This document shows positions 8,626 to 19,687 of a stretch of 64,000 nucleotides of DNA, in pieces. Source of the DNA: Bradyrhizobium huanghuaihaiense. GTDB lineage: Bacteria; Pseudomonadota; Alphaproteobacteria; Rhizobiales; Xanthobacteraceae. Every line of letters starts with the position of its first letter. The stretch's first letter is position 1. The stretch is taken from positions 237,418 to 301,417 of the forward strand of contig NZ_VLLA01000008.1 of assembly GCF_007830635.1 (NCBI RefSeq), written 5' to 3'. A program made the position numbers and the translations under genes. Under the pieces are notes generated by a model that was not told where the DNA came from, ran no database searches, and worked only from the letters and a program-made list of their open reading frames with translations.

Positions 8626-8640
8626 GTAACGGTTCGTTAA
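8626..8640 (+). promoter_or_regulatory. near-consensus CtrA box
   Basis: GTAA-CGGTTCG-TTAA followed by C matches the CtrA consensus TTAA-N7-TTAAC with one mismatch. It lies 95 bp before the TadG-like ATG. CtrA control of Tad/Flp pilus genes is known in Caulobacter; binding here is inference. Confidence 0.45.
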
Positions 8641-8734
8641 CTCCGTCGCGGTCCGCGTTTCTACCGCTCCCATAAGTCATATTTAATCGACGGTTCCTAG
8701 AGTGGAAACGATTGAACCATTCCGGGGCCGACCC

Positions 8735-10066
8735 ATGCGCGCTGCGATTTGCTCGATGATGCGCCGTCTTGTCCGCGACCGGCGCGGCAATGTCGCGGTG
8801 ATCTTCGCATTGTGCTGTGTCCCGCTGATCACGGTGGTCGGCTGTGCGGTCGATTACTCCCGTGCGACGCAGGTCCGCTCCAAGCTCCAGGCCGCGGCCG
8901 ATGCGGCCAGCGTCGGCTCGGTCGCCAAGACCTCGCCGGCCTTTGCGGCCGCGGGCTCGATGACCTCGGACGGCGCGATCCCGGCCGGCGTCACCGACGC
9001 CACGAACATCTTCAATGCCAACGTCGCCAACCTGACCGGCTATACGCTGAACAGCGTCACGCCGACGGTGGTCAAGTCCGGCTCGACTGTCACCTCGACA
9101 GTCTCGTTCACCGGCACCATCAACACCATGTTCCTCGGCGTCATCGGCAGGAGCGCGATGACCATGAGCGGGACGTCGACCGCGACGGCGACCATGCCGC
9201 TCTATGTCGACTTCTACCTCCTGCTGGACAATTCGCCATCGATGGGTGTGGCGGCGACGCCGGCGGACGTCAGCAAGATGGTCAACAACACGTCCGACAA
9301 ATGCGCCTTCGCCTGTCACGACTACAACGACGCGAACAACTACTACAACCTCGCCAAGACGCTCGGGGTGACGACGCGGATCGACGTGCTGCGCAGCGCG
9401 ACCCAGTCGCTGATGGACACGGCGGGTGCCACCGAGACCTATTCGAACCAGTTCCGCATGGCGATCTACGATTTCGGCGCCTCGTCGAAGACCATCGGCC
9501 TGCGCGCGCTGTTCTCGCTGTCGGCGAGCCTCTCGAGCGCGAAGACGGCGGCAGGCACCATCGACCTGATGGGCGTCTACGGCAACAACGATTCCTACAC
9601 CGCCGACAAGGATACGCAGTTCAGCACGGTGTTCCCGGCGCTCAACAGCGCGATCAGCGCGCCGGGCGCCGGCACGTCGGCGGCGCCGATGAAATATCTG
9701 TTCTTCGTCTCCGACGGCGTCGCCGACGAGTACAACACCGGCTGCTCCAAGCCGACCGTGAGCGGCGGACGCTGCCAGTCGCCGATCGACGTTTCGCTCT
9801 GCACCACCATCAAGAACCGCGCGATCAAGATCGCGGTGCTCTACACCACCTATCTGCAGCTGCCGACCAACTCCTGGTACATGACCTACGTCGACCCCTT
9901 CAACAAGGGACCGTTCGGGCCGTCGCCGAACAGCGAGATCGCGCAGAACATGCAGAGCTGTGCCTCGCCGGGGCTGTATTTCGAGGTGAGCCCGACGCAA
10001 GGCATCTCGGACGCCATGAACGCGCTGTTCAAGAAGGCGGTCGCCGACGCAAGGATTTCGGGGTGA
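8735..10066 (+). CDS. TadE/TadG-like pilus assembly protein with VWA domain
   Basis: 443 residues from the ATG opening MRAAICSMM. The N-terminal RRGNVAVIFALCCVPLITVVGCAVDYSRA is the TadE/TadG-like membrane anchor, and YLLLDNSPSMG gives the DxSxS MIDAS of a von Willebrand A domain in the periplasm. Such proteins belong to Flp/Tad pilus loci in alphaproteobacteria, yet no other tad gene is present, so it is an orphan copy. It has several Cys pairs in the VWA part. Confidence 0.85.
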   Translation: MRAAICSMMRRLVRDRRGNVAVIFALCCVPLITVVGCAVDYSRATQVRSKLQAAADAASVGSVAKTSPAFAAAGSMTSDGAIPAGVTDATNIFNANVANLTGYTLNSVTPTVVKSGSTVTSTVSFTGTINTMFLGVIGRSAMTMSGTSTATATMPLYVDFYLLLDNSPSMGVAATPADVSKMVNNTSDKCAFACHDYNDANNYYNLAKTLGVTTRIDVLRSATQSLMDTAGATETYSNQFRMAIYDFGASSKTIGLRALFSLSASLSSAKTAAGTIDLMGVYGNNDSYTADKDTQFSTVFPALNSAISAPGAGTSAAPMKYLFFVSDGVADEYNTGCSKPTVSGGRCQSPIDVSLCTTIKNRAIKIAVLYTTYLQLPTNSWYMTYVDPFNKGPFGPSPNSEIAQNMQSCASPGLYFEVSPTQGISDAMNALFKKAVADARISG

Positions 10067-10074
10067 TGCCAGAG

Positions 10075-10157
10075 CCGTCATTCCGGGGCGATGCGTCAGC
10101 ATCGAACCCGGAATCTCGAGATTCCGGGTTCTCGCTTCGCGAGCCCCGGAATGACGG
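10075..10157. repeat. family F inverted repeat
   Basis: GTCATTCCGGGGC...GCCCCGGAATGAC outer arms, with an inner pair AACCCGGAATCTC / GAGATTCCGGGTT. It fills the gap between the convergent TadG-like and argJ genes and may serve as a bidirectional transcription stop. Confidence 0.85.
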
Positions 10158-10162
10158 CTGCA

Positions 10163-11404
10163 CTAAGACCTGTAATCCCCGTTGATCGCCACATATTCCT
10201 TGGTGAGGTCACAGGTCATGACGCGGTCGCGGCCCTTGCCGAGGCCGAGCGAGACCTTGATTGCGATCTCCGGCGCCTTCATCGCTTCCGACACCTGCGC
10301 CTCGTCGTAGTCGGGATCGCGCGCGCCGCTCTTGGCGACGCGGATGCCGTTGAACGAGATCGAGAGCTTGTCGCGATCGGCCGGCTCGCCGGCCTTGCCG
10401 ACGGCCATCACCACGCGGCCCCAATTGGCGTCCTCGCCGGCGATCGCGGTCTTGACCAGCGGCGAGTTCGCGATCGACATCGCGATCTTGCGCGCCGAGG
10501 CCTTGGTCTTGGCGCCCTCGACGGTGATCTCGACCAGCTTGCGCGCGCCTTCGCCGTCGCGGGCGACCTGCTCGGCGAGGTTGGCGAGCACCTGGGTGAA
10601 GGCCTTGACGAAGGCCTTCAGGCGCGGGTCGCTGGCGCGGCTGATCTTTGGTGCGCCATGCTCGGCAGCGGCGCCGGTCGCGAATGCCAGCAGCGTGTCC
10701 GAAGTGGAAGTGTCGCCATCGATCGTCACGGCATTGAACGTGTCCTCGACGCCGCTCTTGAGCAGGGCCTGCAGCGCGGCGGGCGCGATCGGCGCGTCGG
10801 TGAAGATGAAGGACAGCATCGTCGCCATATCGGGGGCGATCATGCCGGCGCCCTTGGCCATGCCGTTGATGGTGACCTTGGCCTTGCCGAGCTTGACGGT
10901 CGCGGTCGCGACCTTCGGGAAGGTGTCGGTGGTCATGATCGCCTTGGCCGCGGCGAGATAGTCGCCGGGTTCGGCGGTCTCGGCGAGGCGGCCGAGCACG
11001 CCGTCGAACTTGGTCGCATCCAGCGGCTCGCCGATCACGCCGGTCGAGGCCAGGAAGATCTCGCTCTCGCTGCATCCTACCGCCTTGGCCGCGATCTTCG
11101 CGGTCAGTGCGGTGGAGGCGCGGCCAGTCTTGCCGGTGAAAGCGTTGGCATTGCCGGAATTGACCACCAGCGCGCGCGCCTTGCCGCCCTTTAGTTTTGC
11201 GCGGCACCATTCGACCGGCGCGGAGGGGCATTTCGACTTGGTGAAGACGCCGGCGACCGCCGTGCCCTTGTCCATCACCGCCAGCAGCACGTCGGTGCGG
11301 TTCTTGTAGCGGATGCCGGCCTCGGCCGTCGCAAGGCGGATGCCCGCGATCACGGGCATGTCGGGAACGTGTTTCGGGGCAAGCGGGGAGACGGAGGTGG
11401 ACAT
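10163..11404 (-). CDS. argJ: bifunctional ornithine acetyltransferase / N-acetylglutamate synthase
   Basis: 413 residues. ArgJ recycles the acetyl group from N-acetylornithine to glutamate in arginine biosynthesis and may also use acetyl-CoA. The autoprocessing site is seen in GMIAPDMATMLSFIFTDA, where cleavage before the Thr of ATML releases the nucleophile of the beta chain. The oxyanion Thr-Gly region is STGVIGEPL. Full length. Confidence 0.97.
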   Translation of the reverse strand: MSTSVSPLAPKHVPDMPVIAGIRLATAEAGIRYKNRTDVLLAVMDKGTAVAGVFTKSKCPSAPVEWCRAKLKGGKARALVVNSGNANAFTGKTGRASTALTAKIAAKAVGCSESEIFLASTGVIGEPLDATKFDGVLGRLAETAEPGDYLAAAKAIMTTDTFPKVATATVKLGKAKVTINGMAKGAGMIAPDMATMLSFIFTDAPIAPAALQALLKSGVEDTFNAVTIDGDTSTSDTLLAFATGAAAEHGAPKISRASDPRLKAFVKAFTQVLANLAEQVARDGEGARKLVEITVEGAKTKASARKIAMSIANSPLVKTAIAGEDANWGRVVMAVGKAGEPADRDKLSISFNGIRVAKSGARDPDYDEAQVSEAMKAPEIAIKVSLGLGKGRDRVMTCDLTKEYVAINGDYRS

Positions 11405-11479
11405 CGTGAGCTTCCGGTAACGGGGAGGGAGGCGCTTCCTATCATCTCACTCGGCGGATTGGGAGAGGCGCGCTTCATC

Positions 11480-11599
11480 GTCGTCCTGGCGAAAGCCAGG
11501 ACCCATTACCACCGTCATCAATTGTTCACGAAGGCCACGACCGCTGGCGCAAACCAACACTTGTTGCGGCGTATGGGTCCTGGCTTTCGCCAGGACGAC
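11480..11599. repeat. family A paired inverted repeat
   Basis: Arms GTCGTCCTGGCGAAAGCCAG + GAC and reverse complement; inner flanks of the variable type. Lies between the argJ start and the PPIase stop, both on the minus strand, so it interrupts a possible operon. Confidence 0.9.
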
Positions 11600-11690
11600 A
11601 GTTGTAGTTGCCGCGCCCGTCCACACTACGCCCCAAAAGCAAATGGCCGGGACATGCCCGGCCATCGCGACGTCGAAATGTCTTCGCGGC

Positions 11691-12599
11691 TTACTTCTTC
11701 GCCGGCGGCGCCATCTTGCTGTCGGAGGGCTTGGCCGCGTCGGCCGGCTTGGCGTCCGCCGCCGGCTGGTCCAGCCGCTCGACCTTGGCCTCGGCGCGCA
11801 GCTTGGCGACGTAGTCGGCCTGGGCCTTGCGGGTGACGTAGTTCTCGATCTGGGCCTTGACCTGCTCGAAGTCCGGCGCCTTGCGGGCGCGCTTTTCCTC
11901 GACCTTGATGATGTGCCAGCCGAACTGGGACTTCACGGGGTCGGAGATCTTGCCCGGCTCGAGCGCGAAGGCGACGGCCGAGAATTCCGGCACCATCTGC
12001 TCCTTGGTGAAGAAGCCGAGGTCGCCGCCGTCGGCGGAGCCGGGATCCTTGGACTTCTTCTTGGCGAGCTCGGCGAAATCGGCGCCCTTGTCGAGCTCGG
12101 CCTTCACCGCCTTGGCCTCGTCCTCGGTCTCGACCAGGATGTGGCGGGCGCGCACCTCCTGCTCGCCGGTGATCTGCTTGGAGGCTTCCTCGTAGACCTT
12201 CTTCATGGCGTCCGGCGTGGTGGCGGCCTTGCCCTCATTGGCGAGCAGGCTGTCCATCAGCAGGCGGTTGCGGGCGAACGCCAGGCGCTTCTTGAACTCC
12301 TCGCTATCGGCGACCTTCTTATCTTCGGCAGCCTTGCTGACGATCTTCATGTCGATCAGGAAGGACAGGACGTTCTCGTCCTTGGTCGCCGGGTCCATCT
12401 GGGCGAGGCTCGGCCCGAGTTCCTCCTCGGCCATGGCGACGTCGCTCTTCTTGATTTCAGCGCCATTGACCTTCGCCAGGACCGGATCGTCGGCAGCCCG
12501 GCCGGGACCCGCGATCAGCGCCAGCGCAAGGCAGCCCACGAGGGCGGTGGCGAGGCCGAAGCGCAGGCCGGTTTTGGTTACCGGGAACGAGGTGGTCAT
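11691..12599 (-). CDS. parvulin-type peptidyl-prolyl cis-trans isomerase
   Basis: 302 residues from the ATG opening MTTSFPVTKTG. A signal peptide is cleaved near GPGRAADDP. A SurA/PrsA-like N-terminal helical region precedes a parvulin domain (RARHILVETEDEAKAVKAEL ... GGDLGFFTKEQMVPEFSAVA ... QFGWHIIKVEEKR), followed by an Ala/Pro/Lys-rich tail. Periplasmic folding helper. It is divergent from secA over about 350 bp, a functional pairing of export and folding. Upstream in-frame Met codons would put non-hydrophobic residues before the signal peptide and are rejected. Confidence 0.93.
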   Translation of the reverse strand: MTTSFPVTKTGLRFGLATALVGCLALALIAGPGRAADDPVLAKVNGAEIKKSDVAMAEEELGPSLAQMDPATKDENVLSFLIDMKIVSKAAEDKKVADSEEFKKRLAFARNRLLMDSLLANEGKAATTPDAMKKVYEEASKQITGEQEVRARHILVETEDEAKAVKAELDKGADFAELAKKKSKDPGSADGGDLGFFTKEQMVPEFSAVAFALEPGKISDPVKSQFGWHIIKVEEKRARKAPDFEQVKAQIENYVTRKAQADYVAKLRAEAKVERLDQPAADAKPADAAKPSDSKMAPPAKK

Positions 12600-12719
12600 G
12601 GAAAATCCTTTTGTTGAAGCAGGGGGCTGCTCGAGCGGGGCGGACACTCGCCCAATCAAGGGGGCTTGGCAACGCGAAAAGTCTGTCAAAATGATGAATT
12701 AGCCGCAATGCGCCCGCCG

Positions 12720-12748
12720 TTGACAAGGCCATGACCGGGCCATATCTC
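12720..12748 (+). promoter_or_regulatory. candidate secA promoter
   Basis: TTGACA (12720-12725), 17-bp spacer, TATCTC (12743-12748). The -35 is a perfect sigma-70 match. Transcription would begin near 12755, giving a leader of about 195 nt before the secA ATG. Confidence 0.6.
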
Positions 12749-12763
12749 TGCCCGGTCGCGTCC

Positions 12764-12841
12764 ATGGCGATGGCGTTTATTTTGCTGCGTTTTTGGCCGT
12801 TGAACCCAGACTTGCCCAATTCCCACCCATATGGCGGATGA
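12764..12841 (+). CDS. possible secA leader peptide (uORF)
   Basis: 25-codon ORF starting just behind the predicted transcription start: residues MAMAFILLRFWPL, then a proline-rich stretch NPDLPNSHPYGG and a TGA. A second ATG is at codon 3. A hydrophobic N-terminus followed by a polar, proline-rich end resembles secretion-monitor leaders in outline, but no known arrest motif (such as the SecM or RAPP sequences) is present. No Shine-Dalgarno; it would be translated from a near-leaderless 5' end. Coding status is unproven. Confidence 0.3.
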   Translation: MAMAFILLRFWPLNPDLPNSHPYGG

Positions 12842-12859
12842 CCCCCGCAGTCCGGGCTC

Positions 12860-12877
12860 TGACGCCATCAGGCGTCA
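12860..12877 (+). promoter_or_regulatory. hairpin in the secA leader
   Basis: TGACGCC, ATCA loop, GGCGTCA: a perfect 7-bp stem between the small leader ORF and the secA start codon, 19 nt after the ORF stop. There is no T-run, so it would act on translation or stability rather than as a terminator. Confidence 0.4.
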
Positions 12878-12951
12878 CGGTGAGTTGATAGGCAGGCGGG
12901 TGACAACTTCTTGGCTGCAACGCGGTTGAATCGCGAACACAGGAACTAGGC

Positions 12952-15792
<2,841 letters not shown>

Positions 15793-15837
15793 GGCGCAGC
15801 ACGCCTGAGGCGCGAAGCTCGCGCTTCAACTTCCGCC

Positions 15838-15996
15838 GTCGTCCCGGCCTAGTGCGCAATTGCGCACGGGGGCCGGGACCCATACCGCGGAATCTATCGA
15901 TAGTGTGCGGTCGTCGTACCGCGCGACCCAGCGCAACTAGCAGTCTTCACCAAACTTGATCCCGTGGCTATGGGTCCCGGCCTTCGCCGGGACGAC
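15838..15996. repeat. family A paired inverted repeat
   Basis: GTCGTCCCGGCC ... GGCC(TTCG)CCGGGACGAC. The left arm carries an extra nested palindrome GTGCGCAATTGCGCAC, also found at 33586 and 49518. The gap 15793-16169 holds this element and 16034-16146 and nothing else I recognise. Confidence 0.9.
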
Positions 15997-16033
15997 AGCC
16001 TTGTTGGGGAGGCGGCGTCGCGCTCATTCCATC

Positions 16034-16146
16034 GTCGTCCTGGCGAAAGCCAGGACCCATTACCCCAGCGGGGAAGTTGCGGCGCGACGCTGGCAACCGC
16101 GAGTCTTCGCTACGCGTTGTCGCGGGCTTCGCTTGTCCAGGACGAC
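16034..16146. repeat. family A repeat, degenerate right arm
   Basis: The left arm GTCGTCCTGGCGAAAGCCAG is normal. The right side ends TTGTCCAGGACGAC without the full hairpin, so the copy is decaying. Tandem to the copy at 15838. Confidence 0.75.
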
Positions 16147-16169
16147 GATGGAATTGATATTCGCGCAGC

Positions 16170-16637
16170 TCAATTCGAGCTGTCGATCAAGCTCTCCAGC
16201 AGCCGCTTGAGCTCGCTCGTCGACTTGTCGCCGTAGCTCTCCAGGATGTGCTCCTCCTGATCCACCGCGAGCGAGTTGAGCTTCTTGCACAGCACCTTGC
16301 CGCGGTCGGAGATGAACATCAGCACCTTGCGGCGATCGTTGGGGTCCTGCACGCGATAGACCAGCGTGTCGGAGACCATGCGGTCGATCATCTTGGTCAG
16401 CGTCGGATGGTTGAGCAGCACCGCGTCCGCAAGCTCGCCCATCGAATGGCCGTTGCCATCGGAGAGAACCTTCAGGATGCGCCATTGCTCGACGGGAACG
16501 CCTTCCTTGCTCAAGCGCAGTTCCAGCTGCCGGTTGATCTCCCGGTTGGCTTGCGCGAGCAGGTAAGCGAGATGTTCGGTGATCGGGGTGTTTTCTTTCG
16601 ACGGTTTTGCCACGGCTAAGACTTCGTCTTGACCCAA
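16170..16637 (-). CDS. MarR family transcriptional regulator
   Basis: 155 residues in the longest form (TTG start); a GTG at 16613 opening MAKPSKENTPIT is an equally likely start. The winged helix is clear: VEQWRILKVLSDGNGHSMGELADAVLLNHPTLTKMIDRM and the wing DPNDRRKVLMFISDRG. It is divergent from the AmiC-like gene and separated by an AT-rich region with a perfect palindrome, so it probably controls the amide cluster. In Rhodococcus rhodochrous J1 a MarR-like (NhhD) and AmiC-like (NhhC) pair regulate nitrile/amide genes, which is the closest precedent. Confidence 0.92.
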   Translation of the reverse strand: MGQDEVLAVAKPSKENTPITEHLAYLLAQANREINRQLELRLSKEGVPVEQWRILKVLSDGNGHSMGELADAVLLNHPTLTKMIDRMVSDTLVYRVQDPNDRRKVLMFISDRGKVLCKKLNSLAVDQEEHILESYGDKSTSELKRLLESLIDSSN

Positions 16638-16686
16638 ATGAGTGAATGTCTTGCAATCAATGCTGCATCTATATGCACTTCAATTC

Positions 16687-16698
16687 TTGAATATTCAA
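16687..16698. promoter_or_regulatory. candidate MarR operator
   Basis: TTGAATATTCAA is a perfect 12-bp palindrome in the divergent region between the MarR gene and the AmiC-like gene, of the TTG-N6-CAA form common for MarR proteins. The surrounding bases are much AT-richer than the genes. Confidence 0.55.
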
Positions 16699-16792
16699 TA
16701 TTTTCAAAATAGGATCATTGCCCAACAAAAGGGCGGAAGCCGCGGCCGCCTGCTCAATGTGCTTTCAGGTCTGGTGCCAGACAGGAGTTGGC

Positions 16793-17977
16793 GTGCGCGC
16801 GACGGTAAACTTCCCGGCTCACGGCGGTCCGGCGTTGCCGCCGTCCCTGCTGTTCAGGAATCTGTCGTCGTCGGCGGCTGACTTCGACCTGTCTCCGGTC
16901 GACGCGCATTTCATGAAGCGCCGCGGCGCGCGCAACAAGCTGCGCATCGGCAATTTCCTCACCTTCACCGGCTCGCCCGGAATCTGGGGCCCGACCTCCA
17001 CCAACAGCGCGATGCTGGCGGTTGCCGAGATCAACAAGCGCGGCGGCATTCTGGGCCGCGAGCTCGAGCTGTCGATCTACGATTCCGGCGGTCCGATCGA
17101 CGAGGTGGTGCGCCGCGCCGAGCAGGCGATCGCGTTCGACGAGGTCGACCTCATCATGGGCTCGCATATCAGCGCGGTCCGCGTCGCGCTGCGCAAGGTC
17201 ACCGGCAACCGCATCCCCTACATCTACACCCCGGTCTATGAAGGCGGCGAGCGCACGCCGGGCGTGATGGCGATCGGTGAGACGCCGCGCTGGCAGAGCC
17301 GGCCGGCGATCCATTGGCTGGCGGACGTCAAGAAGGGCGCGCGCTGGTACCTGATCGGCAGCGATTACGTCTGGCCGTGGCAGTCGCATCGATCGGTGAA
17401 GCGCTACATCAAGGAAGCTGGCGGACAGGTGGTCGGCGAGGAGTTCGTGCCCGTCGGCGAGGACAATCACGAGCCGCATCTGGCGCGCATCCGCGCCGCC
17501 AAGCCCGACGTGGTGCTGATCTCGCTCATCGGCACCGACAGCATCACCTTCAACCGCGCCTTCGCCGAAGCCGGACTTGCCACCTCGACGCTGCGGCTTG
17601 CCGGTGCCATGGACGAGACCGTGCTGCTCGGCATCGGCGCCGACAACACCGAGAATTTGTTCTGCGCTTCCGGCTATTTCAACGGCATGGCCTCGCGCGC
17701 CAATGACAAGTTCCTCAGTGCCTATCATTCCATGTTCGGTGCCAACGCGCCGCCGGTCGGCTCCGTCGGTCAGTCGAACTATGAGGGACTGCGCTTTCTG
17801 GAATCCGTCGCCAACCGCGCGGGCTCGCTGGCCTTTCGCCCGCTGCTCAAGGCCGCGCGCAACACCGTCTATACGGCTGGCCGCGGCCCCGTGACGCTTC
17901 GCGACGGCCGCGCCGAGATGCCGATGTACCTCGCTGAAGCCGACGGTCTCGACTTCAGGATCATCAAGACGCTTTAA
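16793..17977 (+). CDS. AmiC-like amide sensor (periplasmic-binding-protein fold)
   Basis: 394 residues from a GTG preceded by AGGAG at 5 nt. The Peripla_BP_6 fold is recognisable: RIGNFLTFTGSPGIWGP, NSAMLAVAEINKRGGILGREL, VDLIMGSHISAVRVALRKV, ARWYLIGSDYVWPWQSHRSVKRYI. There is no signal peptide on any possible start, so it is probably cytosolic like Pseudomonas AmiC and Rhodococcus NhhC, which sense amides and act on a partner regulator. The divergent MarR protein is the likely partner (inference). A 165-bp gap with its own promoter-like sequence separates it from the amidase. Confidence 0.85.
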   Translation: MRATVNFPAHGGPALPPSLLFRNLSSSAADFDLSPVDAHFMKRRGARNKLRIGNFLTFTGSPGIWGPTSTNSAMLAVAEINKRGGILGRELELSIYDSGGPIDEVVRRAEQAIAFDEVDLIMGSHISAVRVALRKVTGNRIPYIYTPVYEGGERTPGVMAIGETPRWQSRPAIHWLADVKKGARWYLIGSDYVWPWQSHRSVKRYIKEAGGQVVGEEFVPVGEDNHEPHLARIRAAKPDVVLISLIGTDSITFNRAFAEAGLATSTLRLAGAMDETVLLGIGADNTENLFCASGYFNGMASRANDKFLSAYHSMFGANAPPVGSVGQSNYEGLRFLESVANRAGSLAFRPLLKAARNTVYTAGRGPVTLRDGRAEMPMYLAEADGLDFRIIKTL

Positions 17978-18020
17978 GAGGCGGTCGCTGATACGCCGCC
18001 GCGGACTTGCGAAATAATAC

Positions 18021-18051
18021 TTGAAAAGGAAAATATTTCCGTCTGTAATAT
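18021..18051 (+). promoter_or_regulatory. candidate amidase-operon promoter
   Basis: TTGAAA (18021-18026) and TAATAT (18046-18051), spacing 19 bp, with an inverted repeat GGAAA-ATA-TTTCC (18028-18040) between them that could be an operator. It suggests that the amidase and transporter genes can be induced apart from the sensor gene. Confidence 0.45.
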
Positions 18052-18142
18052 CGCCGCGGAGCCGGTTGGCCCGCGCCGTGCAGGCGCGAGCGAGCGGCTT
18101 CCGTCCAACGCCAGGGATCAAGAAGCCTCAGAGGAGAGCGCC

Positions 18143-19657
18143 GTGACAGTTGTCCTTCCCACGCCCGCCCAACTTCGCAGTGTCGCCGAGCAGTGCGGCC
18201 TTTCGCTCACCGATGACGACGTCGCCTCGTTCCGCGGCCTGATGCAGGGCTCGATCGAAGCCTACAATCTCGTTGCCGCGATGCCGGACGAATTGCCGGA
18301 GGTGAAATATCCGCGCACGCCGGGGTATCGGCCCTCGGCCGAAGAGAACCCGCGCAATGCCTGGTATCGCAAGTCGACGGTCAAGGGCGCTGCCAGCGGC
18401 AAGCTCAAGGGCAAGACCATTGCGCTGAAGGACAACATCATGCTTGCCGGCGTGCCCATGACCAACGGCTCGTCGACGCTGGAAGGCTATGTGCCCGATT
18501 TCGACGCCACCATCGTCACGCGCATGCTGGATGCCGGTGCCGAGATCAAGGGCAAGGTGCATTGCGAGCATTTCTGCCTGTCCGGCGGCAGCCACACCGG
18601 CTCCTACGGCCCCGTGCATAATCCGCACAAGATGGGTTACTCGGCCGGCGGCTCGTCGTCAGGCTCGGGCGTCGTGGTCGCGCTCGGCGAGGTCGACATG
18701 GCGATCGGCGGCGATCAGGGCGGCTCGATCCGCATGCCGTCCTCGTTCTGCGGCATCTACGGCATGAAGCCGACCTGGGGCCTCGTGCCCTACACCGGCA
18801 TCATGCCGATCGAGATCTATGTCGACCATACCGGTCCGATGACGGCGACGGTCGCCGACAACGCGCTGCTGCTCGAAGTGCTTGCCGGCGACGACGGCTA
18901 CGATCCACGCATCAAGGCGCCGAAGGTCGAGGAATACACCAAGGCGCTCGGCCAGGGCGTCAAGGGCATGAAGATCGGCATCCTCAAGGAGGGCTTTGAG
19001 CAGCCGGTCGCAGAGGCTGCGGTGAATGAAAGCGTGCGCGAGGCGGCAAAACGCTTCAAGGATCTCGGCGCCACCGTTGAGACCGTCTCGATCCCGATGC
19101 ATCTCCTGGGCGGCGCGATCTGGACCCCGATCGGCACCGAAGGCCTGACCCAGACCATGATGTTCGGCGACGGCTACGGCCTCAGCCGCGGCGATCTCTA
19201 CTCGACCTCGCTGATGGATTTTCATCGCGGCTGGCGCCGGCAGGCCGACTCGCTGTCGGAGACCACGAAGCTGTTCATGATGCTCGGCACCTACATCAAC
19301 AACAATTTCGGCCCACGCTTCTACGGCAAGGCGCTCAACATCTCCCGCCGGCTGACCGCCGCCTACGACAAGGCGTTCGGGGATTACGATCTGCTCTTGC
19401 TGCCGACGACGCCGATGAAGGCGACCAAGCTGCCGGAGCCCAATGCCAGCCGCGAGGAATACGTTGCACGCGCGCTCGAGATGATCTCGAACACCGCCCC
19501 GTTCGACATCACCCATCATCCCGCGATGTCGCTGCCCTGCGGCATGGTCGACGGCCTGCCGGTCGGCCTGATGCTGGTCGGCCGCATGTTCGAGGAATCC
19601 ACCATCTACCGCGCCGCCCATGCCTTCGAGCAGATCGGCGACTGGAAGAAGATGTGA
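18143..19657 (+). CDS. amidase, RhAmidase type
   Basis: 504-residue amidase-signature enzyme hydrolysing amides to acid and ammonia in the cytoplasm. The Ser-cisSer-Lys triad falls at Lys96 (TIALKDN), Ser171 (SAGGSSSGSG) and Ser195 (GGDQGGSIRMP), the same numbering as the Rhodococcus N-771 RhAmidase linked to nitrile hydratase. The N-terminal all-helical extension (residues 1-80) is also typical of that group. GTG or ATG is not an issue: the start follows GAGGAGAGC. No nitrile hydratase gene is present, so the substrate is likely an imported amide. Confidence 0.92.
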   Translation: MTVVLPTPAQLRSVAEQCGLSLTDDDVASFRGLMQGSIEAYNLVAAMPDELPEVKYPRTPGYRPSAEENPRNAWYRKSTVKGAASGKLKGKTIALKDNIMLAGVPMTNGSSTLEGYVPDFDATIVTRMLDAGAEIKGKVHCEHFCLSGGSHTGSYGPVHNPHKMGYSAGGSSSGSGVVVALGEVDMAIGGDQGGSIRMPSSFCGIYGMKPTWGLVPYTGIMPIEIYVDHTGPMTATVADNALLLEVLAGDDGYDPRIKAPKVEEYTKALGQGVKGMKIGILKEGFEQPVAEAAVNESVREAAKRFKDLGATVETVSIPMHLLGGAIWTPIGTEGLTQTMMFGDGYGLSRGDLYSTSLMDFHRGWRRQADSLSETTKLFMMLGTYINNNFGPRFYGKALNISRRLTAAYDKAFGDYDLLLLPTTPMKATKLPEPNASREEYVARALEMISNTAPFDITHHPAMSLPCGMVDGLPVGLMLVGRMFEESTIYRAAHAFEQIGDWKKM

Positions 19658-19687
19658 GAAGCGAATTCATGCAGACGGTTCTACCGC

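Noticed and set aside
8597..10102. Upstream extension of the mutT frame by about 500 codons
   Set aside because: Lies antisense to the TadG-like gene; the Nudix family begins at MADLKLTL.
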